From assembly GCA_021735105.1 (NCBI GenBank), contig JAIPHS010000001.1, positions 7,828 to 71,827 of the forward strand: 64,000 nucleotides of DNA, read 5' to 3'. A program made the translations under genes and the position numbers. This document shows, in pieces, positions 34,012 through 41,153 of the stretch. The notes beneath the pieces are model-generated. The model was given only the letters and a program-made list of their open reading frames with translations, made no database searches and was not told the DNA's origin. Position 1 is the stretch's first letter. The number at the start of each line of letters is the position of its first letter. Source of the stretch: Candidatus Omnitrophota bacterium (GTDB taxonomy: Bacteria > Omnitrophota > Gorgyraeia > Duberdicusellales > 4484-171).

Positions 34012-34902
34012 ATGGATACCTACATTGAAGCATTTTTTGATTATCTAAGCGTAGAAAGAGGCTTAGCTTTAAACTCTATAAAGTCATACAAGACAGATTT
34101 AAATAAATATAAAAATTATCTAGATAAATTGGGTAGAGATAATCCAAGAAAGGTAAAAAGGGAAGATATTTCTGAGTTTATCTTTTCGCTGCGAAGTTCA
34201 CTTTCTATTGGGACCATTTCACGGATACTTTCATCAGTTAAAAATTTTTATCAATTTTTATTGCGGGAAAAAATAATATCTCATGATCCTTCTAGTTTAA
34301 TAGAATCACCAAAACTAGAGAAAAAAATACCTTCATTTTTAACATCTCAAGAGGTTATTATGGTTCTTAAGGCACCAAACTTAAAAAATAATAGAGGTAT
34401 AAGAGCTAGGGCAATTTTAGAAGTAATGTATGCAACTGGTTTGAGAGTCTCTGAATTAGTTGACTTAAAAACACAGCATGTTAATTTAGAGGTAGGCTTT
34501 GTTAAATGTAAAGGTAAAGGTTCTAAGGAGCGGATTGTTCCTTTAGGTAATACTGCTAATCATTTTATTAAAAAGTATAAACAGCAAGCAAGGCCTGGTT
34601 TATTAAAAGAAAAAGAATCTGTTTTTTTGTTTCTTGCTCAAGGCGGCCATAAATTGAGCCGGCAAACTGTCTGGAAGATCATTAAAACCATGGTAAAAAA
34701 AGCAAAAATAAAAAAGAAGGTAAGCCCGCACACCTTAAGGCACTCTTTTGCTACTCATCTTATCGAGGGTGGAGCGGATTTACGGAGTGTCCAAGAGATG
34801 TTAGGCCATGCGAATATAACTACAACTCAAATTTATACTCATGTTAATCAAAAAAGATTAAAAGAAATTTATAACCAATTTCATCCCAGGTCAAAAAAAT
34901 AA
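34012..34902 (+). CDS. xerD: Tyrosine recombinase XerC/XerD
   Basis: Xer recombinases resolve chromosome dimers at dif near replication termination. The N-terminal SAM-like core-binding domain covers about residues 1-90. The catalytic domain has R145 (ATGLRVSEL), K168 region, H240/R243 (SPHTLRHSFATHL), H266 (LGHANI) and nucleophile Y275 (TQIYTH). Length 296 is typical for a chromosomal Xer rather than a phage integrase. XerC and XerD cannot be separated by eye, and a single-Xer system is possible. No dif-like site was noticed in the window. Confidence 0.88.
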   Translation: MDTYIEAFFDYLSVERGLALNSIKSYKTDLNKYKNYLDKLGRDNPRKVKREDISEFIFSLRSSLSIGTISRILSSVKNFYQFLLREKIISHDPSSLIESPKLEKKIPSFLTSQEVIMVLKAPNLKNNRGIRARAILEVMYATGLRVSELVDLKTQHVNLEVGFVKCKGKGSKERIVPLGNTANHFIKKYKQQARPGLLKEKESVFLFLAQGGHKLSRQTVWKIIKTMVKKAKIKKKVSPHTLRHSFATHLIEGGADLRSVQEMLGHANITTTQIYTHVNQKRLKEIYNQFHPRSKK

Positions 34903-34916
34903 GGATAATTATTGTA

Positions 34917-36185
34917 ATGGTTAACAAATTGAAAAGATTAAATCCTCAATTCAAAAATTTTTTAAAAACTTCATCAAAATCAGCGAAACGATTTGGCTAT
35001 AATATTTATTTAGTTGGAGGGGCAGTAAGAGACCTATTACTTAATCGGCCGGTATTTGACTTGGATATAGCAGTTGAAGGTGATGCTATACTGCTTGTTA
35101 GGCAGATAGCAAAACAGCTAAACGAAAAATTTCGCCGGCATCATAGTTTTGGTACAGCAACTTTATATCATCATGGGCATAAAATAGATTTTGCTACAGC
35201 CCGTAAAGAGATATATCCTTATTCCGGTTCATTACCTAAAGTTAAAAAATCTTTTTTGAAAGAAGATTTAGCCAGAAGAGATTTTTCTATAAACGCAATG
35301 GCAATAAGTTTAAATAAAAAAAATTATGGCCAGTTGATTGATTTCTATCAAGGCCGCCAAGATTTAAAAAATAGATTAATTCGAATATTATATCCAGAGA
35401 GTTTTTTAGATGATTCTTTGCGAATATTACGTGCTGTTAGGTTTCAGCAGCGTTTTACTTTTAAAATAGAGACAAAGACCTATGCATTCATGAAACAGGC
35501 TATTGGTGCAGGAGCCTTAAAATGGATTAATCCTCACCGCCTTAGAGATGAATTAATTCTTTTTTTAGATGAACCTAATCCTTATAGGTATATAAAGAAG
35601 TTTTATTTGCTTGAGAGGTTTAATTTTATAAATAAACGGATAAAATTAGATAAAGAGGATTTTAAATTTTTCATCCGAGCTCAAACTGCAATTAGATTTT
35701 ACAATAAATTAGTTAAAAACGAAAAAAAAGTTAAATATTGGTTAATATTTTTAACCGGTATTTTGTTAAATCTATCTAACCATGAAGCCGTTGAAGTAGT
35801 TGCTAAGTTTGGCTTTAAAAAAGACGAAAGGTCAACTATTATTTCAATCAAAAAAGGTTTAGATAAGATAAAAAAATTAGATAAAAAGCTAAAAGCGAGT
35901 GCCATTTATAAGATTTTAAGCGGTTATAATCAAGAGGCAATAATCTTTTTTTATGCATATTTTTCTAGAAAAAAAATACGCAGTAATATAATATTTTTTC
36001 TAAAAAAAGTATCCGGTCAAAAGCTAAAGATAAAAGGAAAAGATTTACAAAAGATTGGAGTTGAATCATCATCCTTTATGGGGGAAATGTTAAAGGAGAT
36101 ATTTTATTTGAAGTTAGATAAGAACTTAAATACTAAACGTCAAGAATTAAATGAAGCCAGGAATATAATTAAAAAAGGTGGATAA
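34917..36185 (+). CDS. Class II tRNA nucleotidyltransferase family protein without HD domain
   Basis: The head carries VGGAVRD (G34-D39) and the carboxylates D48-x-D50 (FDLDIAVEGD). It continues with ARRDFSINAMAI, DDSLRILRAVRF and HRLRDELI, the class II landmarks. The spacing GTATLYHHGHKIDFATARKE is as in CCA-adding and A-adding enzymes. The remaining ~200 residues are helical and lack an HD motif, unlike the paralogue at 16907. In bacteria with two such enzymes (Aquifex, Deinococcus, Synechocystis) one adds CC and the other A. That division may apply here but is inference. Length 422. The next gene, rbfA, is 2 bases away. Confidence 0.87.
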   Translation: MVNKLKRLNPQFKNFLKTSSKSAKRFGYNIYLVGGAVRDLLLNRPVFDLDIAVEGDAILLVRQIAKQLNEKFRRHHSFGTATLYHHGHKIDFATARKEIYPYSGSLPKVKKSFLKEDLARRDFSINAMAISLNKKNYGQLIDFYQGRQDLKNRLIRILYPESFLDDSLRILRAVRFQQRFTFKIETKTYAFMKQAIGAGALKWINPHRLRDELILFLDEPNPYRYIKKFYLLERFNFINKRIKLDKEDFKFFIRAQTAIRFYNKLVKNEKKVKYWLIFLTGILLNLSNHEAVEVVAKFGFKKDERSTIISIKKGLDKIKKLDKKLKASAIYKILSGYNQEAIIFFYAYFSRKKIRSNIIFFLKKVSGQKLKIKGKDLQKIGVESSSFMGEMLKEIFYLKLDKNLNTKRQELNEARNIIKKGG

Positions 36186-36187
36186 AT

Positions 36188-36541
36188 ATGTCAATAAGAA
36201 TTGATAAAATCAATACGGAAATACGCAGACAGCTTATGAAGATAATTCAAGAGGAGATTGATGATCCAAATATAGGATTAGTAACTATAACCAAAGTAGA
36301 CACCAAATCTGACCTAGAAGAAGCAAAAATTTATTTTAGTCTTTTGGATCAGAAAAAATATGAAAAAGTAAAGAAAGTATTAAATCAAATGAAGAGTTTT
36401 ATTAAAGTGATTTTAGCAAAAAGAATAAGGTTAAAGAAAACACCCGAATTAGTATTTCAACTAGACAAATCAATAAAATATAGTTTAGATATTTATCAAA
36501 AGATAGAGGAGCTAAAGGATGAGGAAAACAAAAATAAATAA
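36188..36541 (+). CDS. rbfA: Ribosome-binding factor A
   Basis: RbfA assists late 30S assembly and 16S 5' maturation, and acts in cold adaptation. The protein begins RIDKINTEIRRQLMKIIQEEIDDPNIGLVTIT, the typical opening, followed by the KH-like beta-alpha segment LEEAKIYFSLLD and RIRLKKTPELVFQLD. Length 117 is standard. The order rbfA-nrnA-truB-ribF seen here is among the most conserved in bacteria. Its end overlaps nrnA by 23 bases. Confidence 0.94.
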   Translation: MSIRIDKINTEIRRQLMKIIQEEIDDPNIGLVTITKVDTKSDLEEAKIYFSLLDQKKYEKVKKVLNQMKSFIKVILAKRIRLKKTPELVFQLDKSIKYSLDIYQKIEELKDEENKNK

Positions 36542-37487
36542 AATAATAGCCATAATTAAAAACAACAATACTTTTTTGATAACTGCGCATATGAACTTGG
36601 AAGGAGATGCGTTAGGCTCTGAATTGTCCTTATATCTTTTGCTTAAAAAATTAAACAAAAGAGTTACAATTTATAATCACGATCTTACTCCCGATGCCTA
36701 TAAGTTCCTGCCCAAACACAAACTTATAAAAAATAATCCTAAAAAAAATAAGGTTGATGTAGCTTTTGTCCTAGATTGCTCTGATTCTTCTCGTGCCGGC
36801 AGAATAGAGAATAAACTGTCTGATGCTAATATTGTGGTAAATATTGATCATCATATAAGTAATACTTTTTTTGGTGACCTTAATTGGGTAGAACCAGAGA
36901 TGAGTTCTGCTTCTGAAATGATTTATCATTTAGCTAAGAAAATAAAAATTATAAATAAGAATATTGCTTTATGCCTTTATACTGGTATTTTTACCGATAC
37001 AGGAGGTTTTACTTATGCAAATACAAATTCTAATACGCATAAAATAATAGCAGAGCTTATGACTTTTGATGTTAAGCCTCATTTAATTGATAAAGAAATT
37101 TATAGTTTATGTGTACCTGATGATATCAGATTTATTAGTAGATCTATACAAAAGTTAAAATTTGTTTCAAATCAGAAAATATGTTGGTTAGCAATATCTA
37201 GGTGGCAAGAAAAAGAATATGACTTAACTGAGATAATTTTTTCTATAATGAGGCTTTTAAAAACCCCTGATGTTTTTGTTGTTTTTAAAAAAATTAATAA
37301 AAATAGAACCAGAATTAATTTTCGTTCTTGCTCTCAAGTGGATGTAAATAAGATTGCCAAATTTTTTGGAGGAGGCGGTCACAAAAAAGCTAGTGGTACT
37401 ACTTTGGATGAAAACTTAAAAGAATCTGAAAAAAAAGTGATTTCTTTCATCAAAAGGTTTACTGATGGCAAAAATACAAAAAGGTGA
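36519..37487 (+). CDS. nrnA: DHH-family bifunctional nanoRNase/pAp phosphatase NrnA
   Basis: NrnA degrades very short RNAs and pAp. Metal motifs are HMNLEGDALGS (usual H-x-N-P-D-G-D, with Glu for the first Asp), VLDCSD, and the family DHH in VNIDHHISN. The C-terminal DHHA1 domain ends FFGGGGHKKASGT. Length 322 is normal. The Asp-to-Glu change is conservative and still a carboxylate. It overlaps rbfA by 23 bases and precedes truB by 8, in the conserved rbfA-nrnA-truB order. Confidence 0.93.
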   Translation: MRKTKINKIIAIIKNNNTFLITAHMNLEGDALGSELSLYLLLKKLNKRVTIYNHDLTPDAYKFLPKHKLIKNNPKKNKVDVAFVLDCSDSSRAGRIENKLSDANIVVNIDHHISNTFFGDLNWVEPEMSSASEMIYHLAKKIKIINKNIALCLYTGIFTDTGGFTYANTNSNTHKIIAELMTFDVKPHLIDKEIYSLCVPDDIRFISRSIQKLKFVSNQKICWLAISRWQEKEYDLTEIIFSIMRLLKTPDVFVVFKKINKNRTRINFRSCSQVDVNKIAKFFGGGGHKKASGTTLDENLKESEKKVISFIKRFTDGKNTKR

Positions 37488-37495
37488 AAGTTTTT

Positions 37496-38158
37496 ATGAA
37501 AGGAATATTGCTAATTAATAAACCTTTGGGAATTACATCACATGATGTAGTTGATATAGCTAGAAAAAAATTAAAATTTCGTAAAATAGGGCATGCAGGG
37601 ACTTTAGATCCTTTAGCAGAAGGCCTTTTGGTTCTTTTGGTTGGTTCTTATACTAAGAAGTTTGAAAAATTTGTTAATTTTGATAAAAAATACTTTGCTA
37701 CCCTAAAGTTAGGGGAAATTACCAATACCGGGGATTCAGAAGGAAAAATCATTGAACAAAGAAATTGGAAAAATATATCGCGGCTGCAAGTAAAAAATGC
37801 TGTTGAAAGTTTCCAAGGTGCGATTGAGCAAGTTCCTCCGATGGTAAGTGCATTAAGGCAAAAAGGGCAGAGATTGTATAAATTAGCCAGAAAGGGTATT
37901 AATGTCGAGCGTAAACCCAGGAAAATAGATATATATAATTGCAGCTTAAAAGATATACGGTTTCCTTATGTAGATTTTTATGTTCACTGTTCCAAAGGTA
38001 CTTATATTAGGAAATTAACAGAAGATATAGGGGGTAAACTGGGCTGTGGTGCCTATGCAACTAAAATTGTAAGGGAAGAGATAGGTCCCTTTAATTTAAA
38101 AGATTCAATAAAACCTAAAGATATCAATGAAACTGATCTACAAGAATTTACCTTTTAA
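37496..38158 (+). CDS. truB: tRNA pseudouridine(55) synthase TruB
   Basis: TruB makes pseudouridine 55 in the T-loop of nearly all tRNAs. The catalytic Asp is D38 in HAGTLDPLAEGLL. The start KGILLINKPLGITSHDVV is typical, as is CSKGTYIRKLTEDIG. ATG 37496 is chosen; an in-frame GTG at 37484 overlaps the nrnA stop. At 220 residues it is shorter than E. coli TruB (about 314) because the C-terminal PUA-like extension is absent, as in other compact TruB proteins. It overlaps ribF by 32 bases. Confidence 0.95.
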   Translation: MKGILLINKPLGITSHDVVDIARKKLKFRKIGHAGTLDPLAEGLLVLLVGSYTKKFEKFVNFDKKYFATLKLGEITNTGDSEGKIIEQRNWKNISRLQVKNAVESFQGAIEQVPPMVSALRQKGQRLYKLARKGINVERKPRKIDIYNCSLKDIRFPYVDFYVHCSKGTYIRKLTEDIGGKLGCGAYATKIVREEIGPFNLKDSIKPKDINETDLQEFTF

Positions 38159-39032
38159 CAAGATTGATGGCTGTGTGGTAACTGTCGGCGTATTTGATGG
38201 TGTTCATCTTGGCCACCAATATATATTAAATAAGATTAAACGACAAGCGGAAAAGAAGAATAAGCCTTCTTTGGCGATTAGCTTCGATATTCCGCCCGAG
38301 AAAGTTTTAAATTCTAAGAAAAAGTTTAAAGGGTATTTAACTGATTATAAACAAAAGATTTCTTTAATTGAATCTTTAGGGATAGATTATTTATGGCTTT
38401 TAAAGACTGAATTAAATTTACTCCAGTTTTCTGCTGATAAATTTTTATCATATATTAATAAATATTTTGTAATTGATGAGATGATTGTTGGCGATGATTT
38501 CCGTTTTGGCATTAAGGCTGAGACTGGTAGCAGCCAATTGAGCCAGCTTGCAGAGCGTTATGGATTTGGTCTAAAGATCATTGATAAAAAAAGTTTTTCT
38601 GGAGTTCGTGTCAGCAGTTCATTAATAAGAAAATTAATAAAATCTTCCAAAATTAAACAAGTAAAAAAACTTTTAGGAAAAAACTACACCTTAAAAGGTA
38701 AAGTGATAAAAGGTAAAGGAGTTGGAAAGCAGCTTGGTTTTTCTACGGCTAATCTTAATACTTTTGATTATGTTTTGCCCAAGCAAGGTGTTTACGCAGC
38801 TTACAGTAGGATAGGCGATACTGATTTTCTTGCAGCGGTAAATATTGGGAAAAAAGACTTTGAAGTGCATTTATTAAATTTTTCTAAGGATATATTAAAT
38901 GATACTATTGAAGTAACTTTGCTAGAGAAAATAAGAGACGAATCTAATTTTCAATCAAAAAATAATTTAGTTAAACAAATCCAAAAAGATATTCAAGCCA
39001 TCACCTCTAAATATAGTATCCCTCCTGATTAA
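38127..39032 (+). CDS. ribF: Bifunctional riboflavin kinase / FAD synthetase RibF
   Basis: RibF phosphorylates riboflavin to FMN and adenylates it to FAD, the donor for ApbE here and cofactor for MurB and the flavoprotein at the right edge. The N-terminal FAD synthetase part has VGVFDGVHLGHQYIL and later VGDDFRFGIKAETG and VSSSLIRKLI. The riboflavin kinase part has GKGVGKQLGFSTANL. Length 301. It overlaps the end of truB by 32 bases. After it the operon ends; the next gene has its own promoter. Confidence 0.96.
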   Translation: MKLIYKNLPFNKIDGCVVTVGVFDGVHLGHQYILNKIKRQAEKKNKPSLAISFDIPPEKVLNSKKKFKGYLTDYKQKISLIESLGIDYLWLLKTELNLLQFSADKFLSYINKYFVIDEMIVGDDFRFGIKAETGSSQLSQLAERYGFGLKIIDKKSFSGVRVSSSLIRKLIKSSKIKQVKKLLGKNYTLKGKVIKGKGVGKQLGFSTANLNTFDYVLPKQGVYAAYSRIGDTDFLAAVNIGKKDFEVHLLNFSKDILNDTIEVTLLEKIRDESNFQSKNNLVKQIQKDIQAITSKYSIPPD

Positions 39033-39077
39033 TTTATACAATCCATTGTGTTGTAGTGATTTATTTCTCTATACACC

Positions 39078-39106
39078 TTGACAGCCTGATGCATTAGAGA
39101 TATATT
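39078..39106 (+). promoter_or_regulatory. Consensus sigma70 promoter of the dcw (mraZ) cluster
   Basis: A perfect TTGACA (39078-39083), an optimal 17-base spacer, and TATATT (39101-39106) lie 74 bases upstream of mraZ. It is one of the two best promoters in the window. Initiation near 39113 would place the MraZ box at the transcript start. Confidence 0.8.
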
Positions 39107-39112
39107 ACTTAT

Positions 39113-39136
39113 GTGGCATAAAGTGGAAGAGAGTGG
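39113..39136 (+). promoter_or_regulatory. MraZ operator: three GTGG direct repeats with 10 bp period
   Basis: GTGG occurs at 39113, 39123 and 39133, exactly one helical turn apart, just downstream of the -10. The second and third lie in AAGTGGAAG and GAGTGGAAG contexts. Known MraZ boxes are direct repeats (TGGGN spaced by 5 in E. coli; AAAGTGK-type in Mollicutes) upstream of mraZ, bound by the ring-shaped MraZ oligomer. This predicts autorepression of the cluster. Confidence 0.78.
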
Positions 39137-39179
39137 AAGAAACCTTGTTATATTAATATTTTCTTGAGGTGGCCAAACG

Positions 39180-39617
39180 ATGTGGTACGGTCAATATTTA
39201 CATACCTTAGATAAAAAAGATAGATTCATCCTCCCGGCAAAATTTAGAGAAAAGATAAAAAAAGCAGAAAATTTTTATTTTTATATAACTCGTGGCTTAG
39301 ATGGCTGCCTTTTTTTATATTCAAAAAATGTGTGGAAGGAGCTAGAGGCAAAATTGCAATCTCTCTCTTTTACAAATCAAAAACCGCGTTTTTTTAATCG
39401 TCTTTTTTTTAGTGGAGCTTCAGAGATAGAAGTGGCACCTCAGGGCAGAATCATTCTTCCTCAAAATTTAAAACAATTTGCAGATATAAAAAAAGAAATA
39501 ATTATTATCGGTGTGGGGAATAGAATTGAGGTTTGGGATAAAGATAGGTGGAATCAATTTTATTTGAAAAATAAAAGTAATTTTGAAGAGATGGCTGAAG
39601 ATCTTTTTCAGATGTAA
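39180..39617 (+). CDS. mraZ: Transcriptional regulator MraZ
   Basis: MraZ is a DNA-binding protein of the SpoVT/AbrB superfamily that controls the division and cell wall cluster. Two repeats of its fold are visible: HTLDKKDRFILPAKFREKI (about residues 8-26) and IEVAPQGRIILPQNLKQFA (about residues 80-98), each with the D/A-x-x-x-R-x-x-L-P core. Length 145 is typical. The ATG follows GAGGTGG. It sits behind a consensus promoter and a GTGG-repeat box. Confidence 0.96.
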   Translation: MWYGQYLHTLDKKDRFILPAKFREKIKKAENFYFYITRGLDGCLFLYSKNVWKELEAKLQSLSFTNQKPRFFNRLFFSGASEIEVAPQGRIILPQNLKQFADIKKEIIIIGVGNRIEVWDKDRWNQFYLKNKSNFEEMAEDLFQM

Positions 39618-39651
39618 ATAGTTGATTAGCTTTGATCAAAAAGGAGGTTTT

Positions 39652-39834
39652 ATGAGTAGAGGTGTCAGCAAAAAAAGAAGTAGGCATTCTAAAAACCAAG
39701 ATAATCAGAAAGTGTTTGTAGGCTCTTCAATAGTTCACCTTTCAGGATTTTCTCTTTGTGACAATAAATCGGGAGAATTAGATTTAACCTCATTAACCAG
39801 CAAGCAGATTAGAAAAAAAATCGGATGGCTATAA
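39652..39834 (+). CDS. Small hypothetical protein (60 aa) between mraZ and rsmH
   Basis: I do not recognise this protein. It has one of the best ribosome binding sites in the window (AAAGGAGG, six bases before ATG 39652), so it is probably translated. The N-terminal 17 residues are strongly basic (SRGVSKKRSRHSK), followed by a mixed segment and a C-terminal stretch LTSLTSKQIRKKIGWL. There is no membrane segment or signal. An earlier in-frame start at 39622 lacks a good site. Its place between mraZ and rsmH is unusual, since these are normally adjacent, and hints at a role in division or a nucleic acid-binding function. That is inference. Confidence 0.65.
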   Translation: MSRGVSKKRSRHSKNQDNQKVFVGSSIVHLSGFSLCDNKSGELDLTSLTSKQIRKKIGWL

Positions 39835-39837
39835 TTT

Positions 39838-40761
39838 ATGGTTGTTACCAAATTTTTAGATAAAATGGAAAAAGTTTACCATTATCCAGTCATGTGGCAA
39901 GAGGTGATCGATAGCTTAAAGCTTATAGATCGAGAAGTTATCATAGATTGCACGGCTGGTTTAGGTTCTCATGCATATAAGATGATTCAGGCAAGCGAAA
40001 AAAATTCTTTTCTTATAGGCCTTGACAAAGATAGTCAATCCTTAAAAGAGGCTTATTGGAAGCTTAAACCTTTTGAAGGTAGGTTTGTTTTGCTTCAAGA
40101 AGATTTTATAAATTTAGATAAAGTCTGTCAAGAATTTGATATTAAAAAAGCCGATGTTTTCTTCTTTGATTTAGGGATATCTACTTATCAATTAACTAAT
40201 CCTCAAAGGGGTTTTAGTTTTTTAAGTGAAGGTGCTCTGGATATGAGGATAAATAAGGACAACTTTCTTACGGCTTTTGATTTGGTGAACAATTTGAGTG
40301 AGCGGGAATTAGTCAAAATATTTAAAAAATTTGGAGAAGAACGTTATTCAAGACGAATTGCTCATGCGGCGGTAACCCATCGGCAGAAAAGTTTAATTTC
40401 TACAACTACACAATTAGCTGAAATTATTGAAAAAAGTGTGCCTGTAAAGAGTCGTTTTGGAAGAATTCATCCAGCCACTAGAGTTTTTCAGGCTTTAAGA
40501 ATTGCGGTTAATCGCGAGCTGGAAGCTCTTAAGATAGCTTTACCGAAAGCTATTAATCTTTTGAAAAAAGGAGGTAGGATAGGAGTTATATCATTTCATT
40601 CGCTGGAAGATAGGATAGTCAAACATACATTTAAGAACTTTGCATCACAGAATTTATTAAAAATAATTACAAAAAAACCGAAAAGGCCGACAGAAGAAGA
40701 AAAGAGAATTAATTCAGCTTCACGATCGGCAAAGCTGCGTATAGCAGAAAAAATTGGTTAA
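39838..40761 (+). CDS. rsmH: 16S rRNA (cytosine1402-N4)-methyltransferase RsmH (MraW)
   Basis: RsmH methylates N4 of C1402 in the decoding centre. Motifs are IDCTAGLGSHAYKMI (SAM site), FFDLGISTYQLTNPQRGFSF, GALDMRI, and GGRIGVISFHSLEDRIVKHTF. The start may be ATG 39838 as given or ATG 39865 (MEKVYHYPVM), which is closer to the family N-terminus (H-x-P-V). Neither has a strong Shine-Dalgarno. Length 307 from the first ATG. It leads into ftsL after one base. Confidence 0.95.
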   Translation: MVVTKFLDKMEKVYHYPVMWQEVIDSLKLIDREVIIDCTAGLGSHAYKMIQASEKNSFLIGLDKDSQSLKEAYWKLKPFEGRFVLLQEDFINLDKVCQEFDIKKADVFFFDLGISTYQLTNPQRGFSFLSEGALDMRINKDNFLTAFDLVNNLSERELVKIFKKFGEERYSRRIAHAAVTHRQKSLISTTTQLAEIIEKSVPVKSRFGRIHPATRVFQALRIAVNRELEALKIALPKAINLLKKGGRIGVISFHSLEDRIVKHTFKNFASQNLLKIITKKPKRPTEEEKRINSASRSAKLRIAEKIG

Positions 40762-40762
40762 A

Positions 40763-41119
40763 ATGCGTAAAATATCACCATTATTATCAGTATTTATTAT
40801 ATTTGCTTTTCTTGTAGTATACCTTCACCAAAAGGTTCAAATTTACACAACTGCATTTTACCTGCAAAAAAATTACAATGATTGTCAAGAGCTGGCTGCT
40901 AAAAAAGATTATTTAATGCATAATTTTTCAAAGAAAGTTTCTTTATCTCATGTAAGTAAATGGGTTTTGGCAGAAAAGTTTTTCTCGCCGGAAAAAGGAA
41001 AACTTTTGGTGTTTAAGCCTAAGGATCGAATTGAGACTGATGCGGCTTCGAAAAAATCACTTTTTGAACGTATTAAGTCTTCTGCTTCAATAGCTGATGT
41101 TTTTGCAAAAGATCGGTAA
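40763..41119 (+). CDS. ftsL: FtsL-like cell division protein
   Basis: The 118-residue protein has one N-terminal transmembrane segment (about residues 6-23, LLSVFIIFAFLVVYL) followed by an extracytoplasmic helical stretch (YLQKNYNDCQELAAKKDYL). This is the FtsL/DivIC layout. FtsL proteins have little sequence conservation, so the call rests on topology, size and position between rsmH and ftsI, where ftsL is found. ATG 40763 follows the rsmH stop by one base; a TTG at 40754 is in frame but unlikely. Confidence 0.7.
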   Translation: MRKISPLLSVFIIFAFLVVYLHQKVQIYTTAFYLQKNYNDCQELAAKKDYLMHNFSKKVSLSHVSKWVLAEKFFSPEKGKLLVFKPKDRIETDAASKKSLFERIKSSASIADVFAKDR

Positions 41120-41153
41120 AAAGTAACCCGTTTCTTCCTAAAAGCCTAAAACA

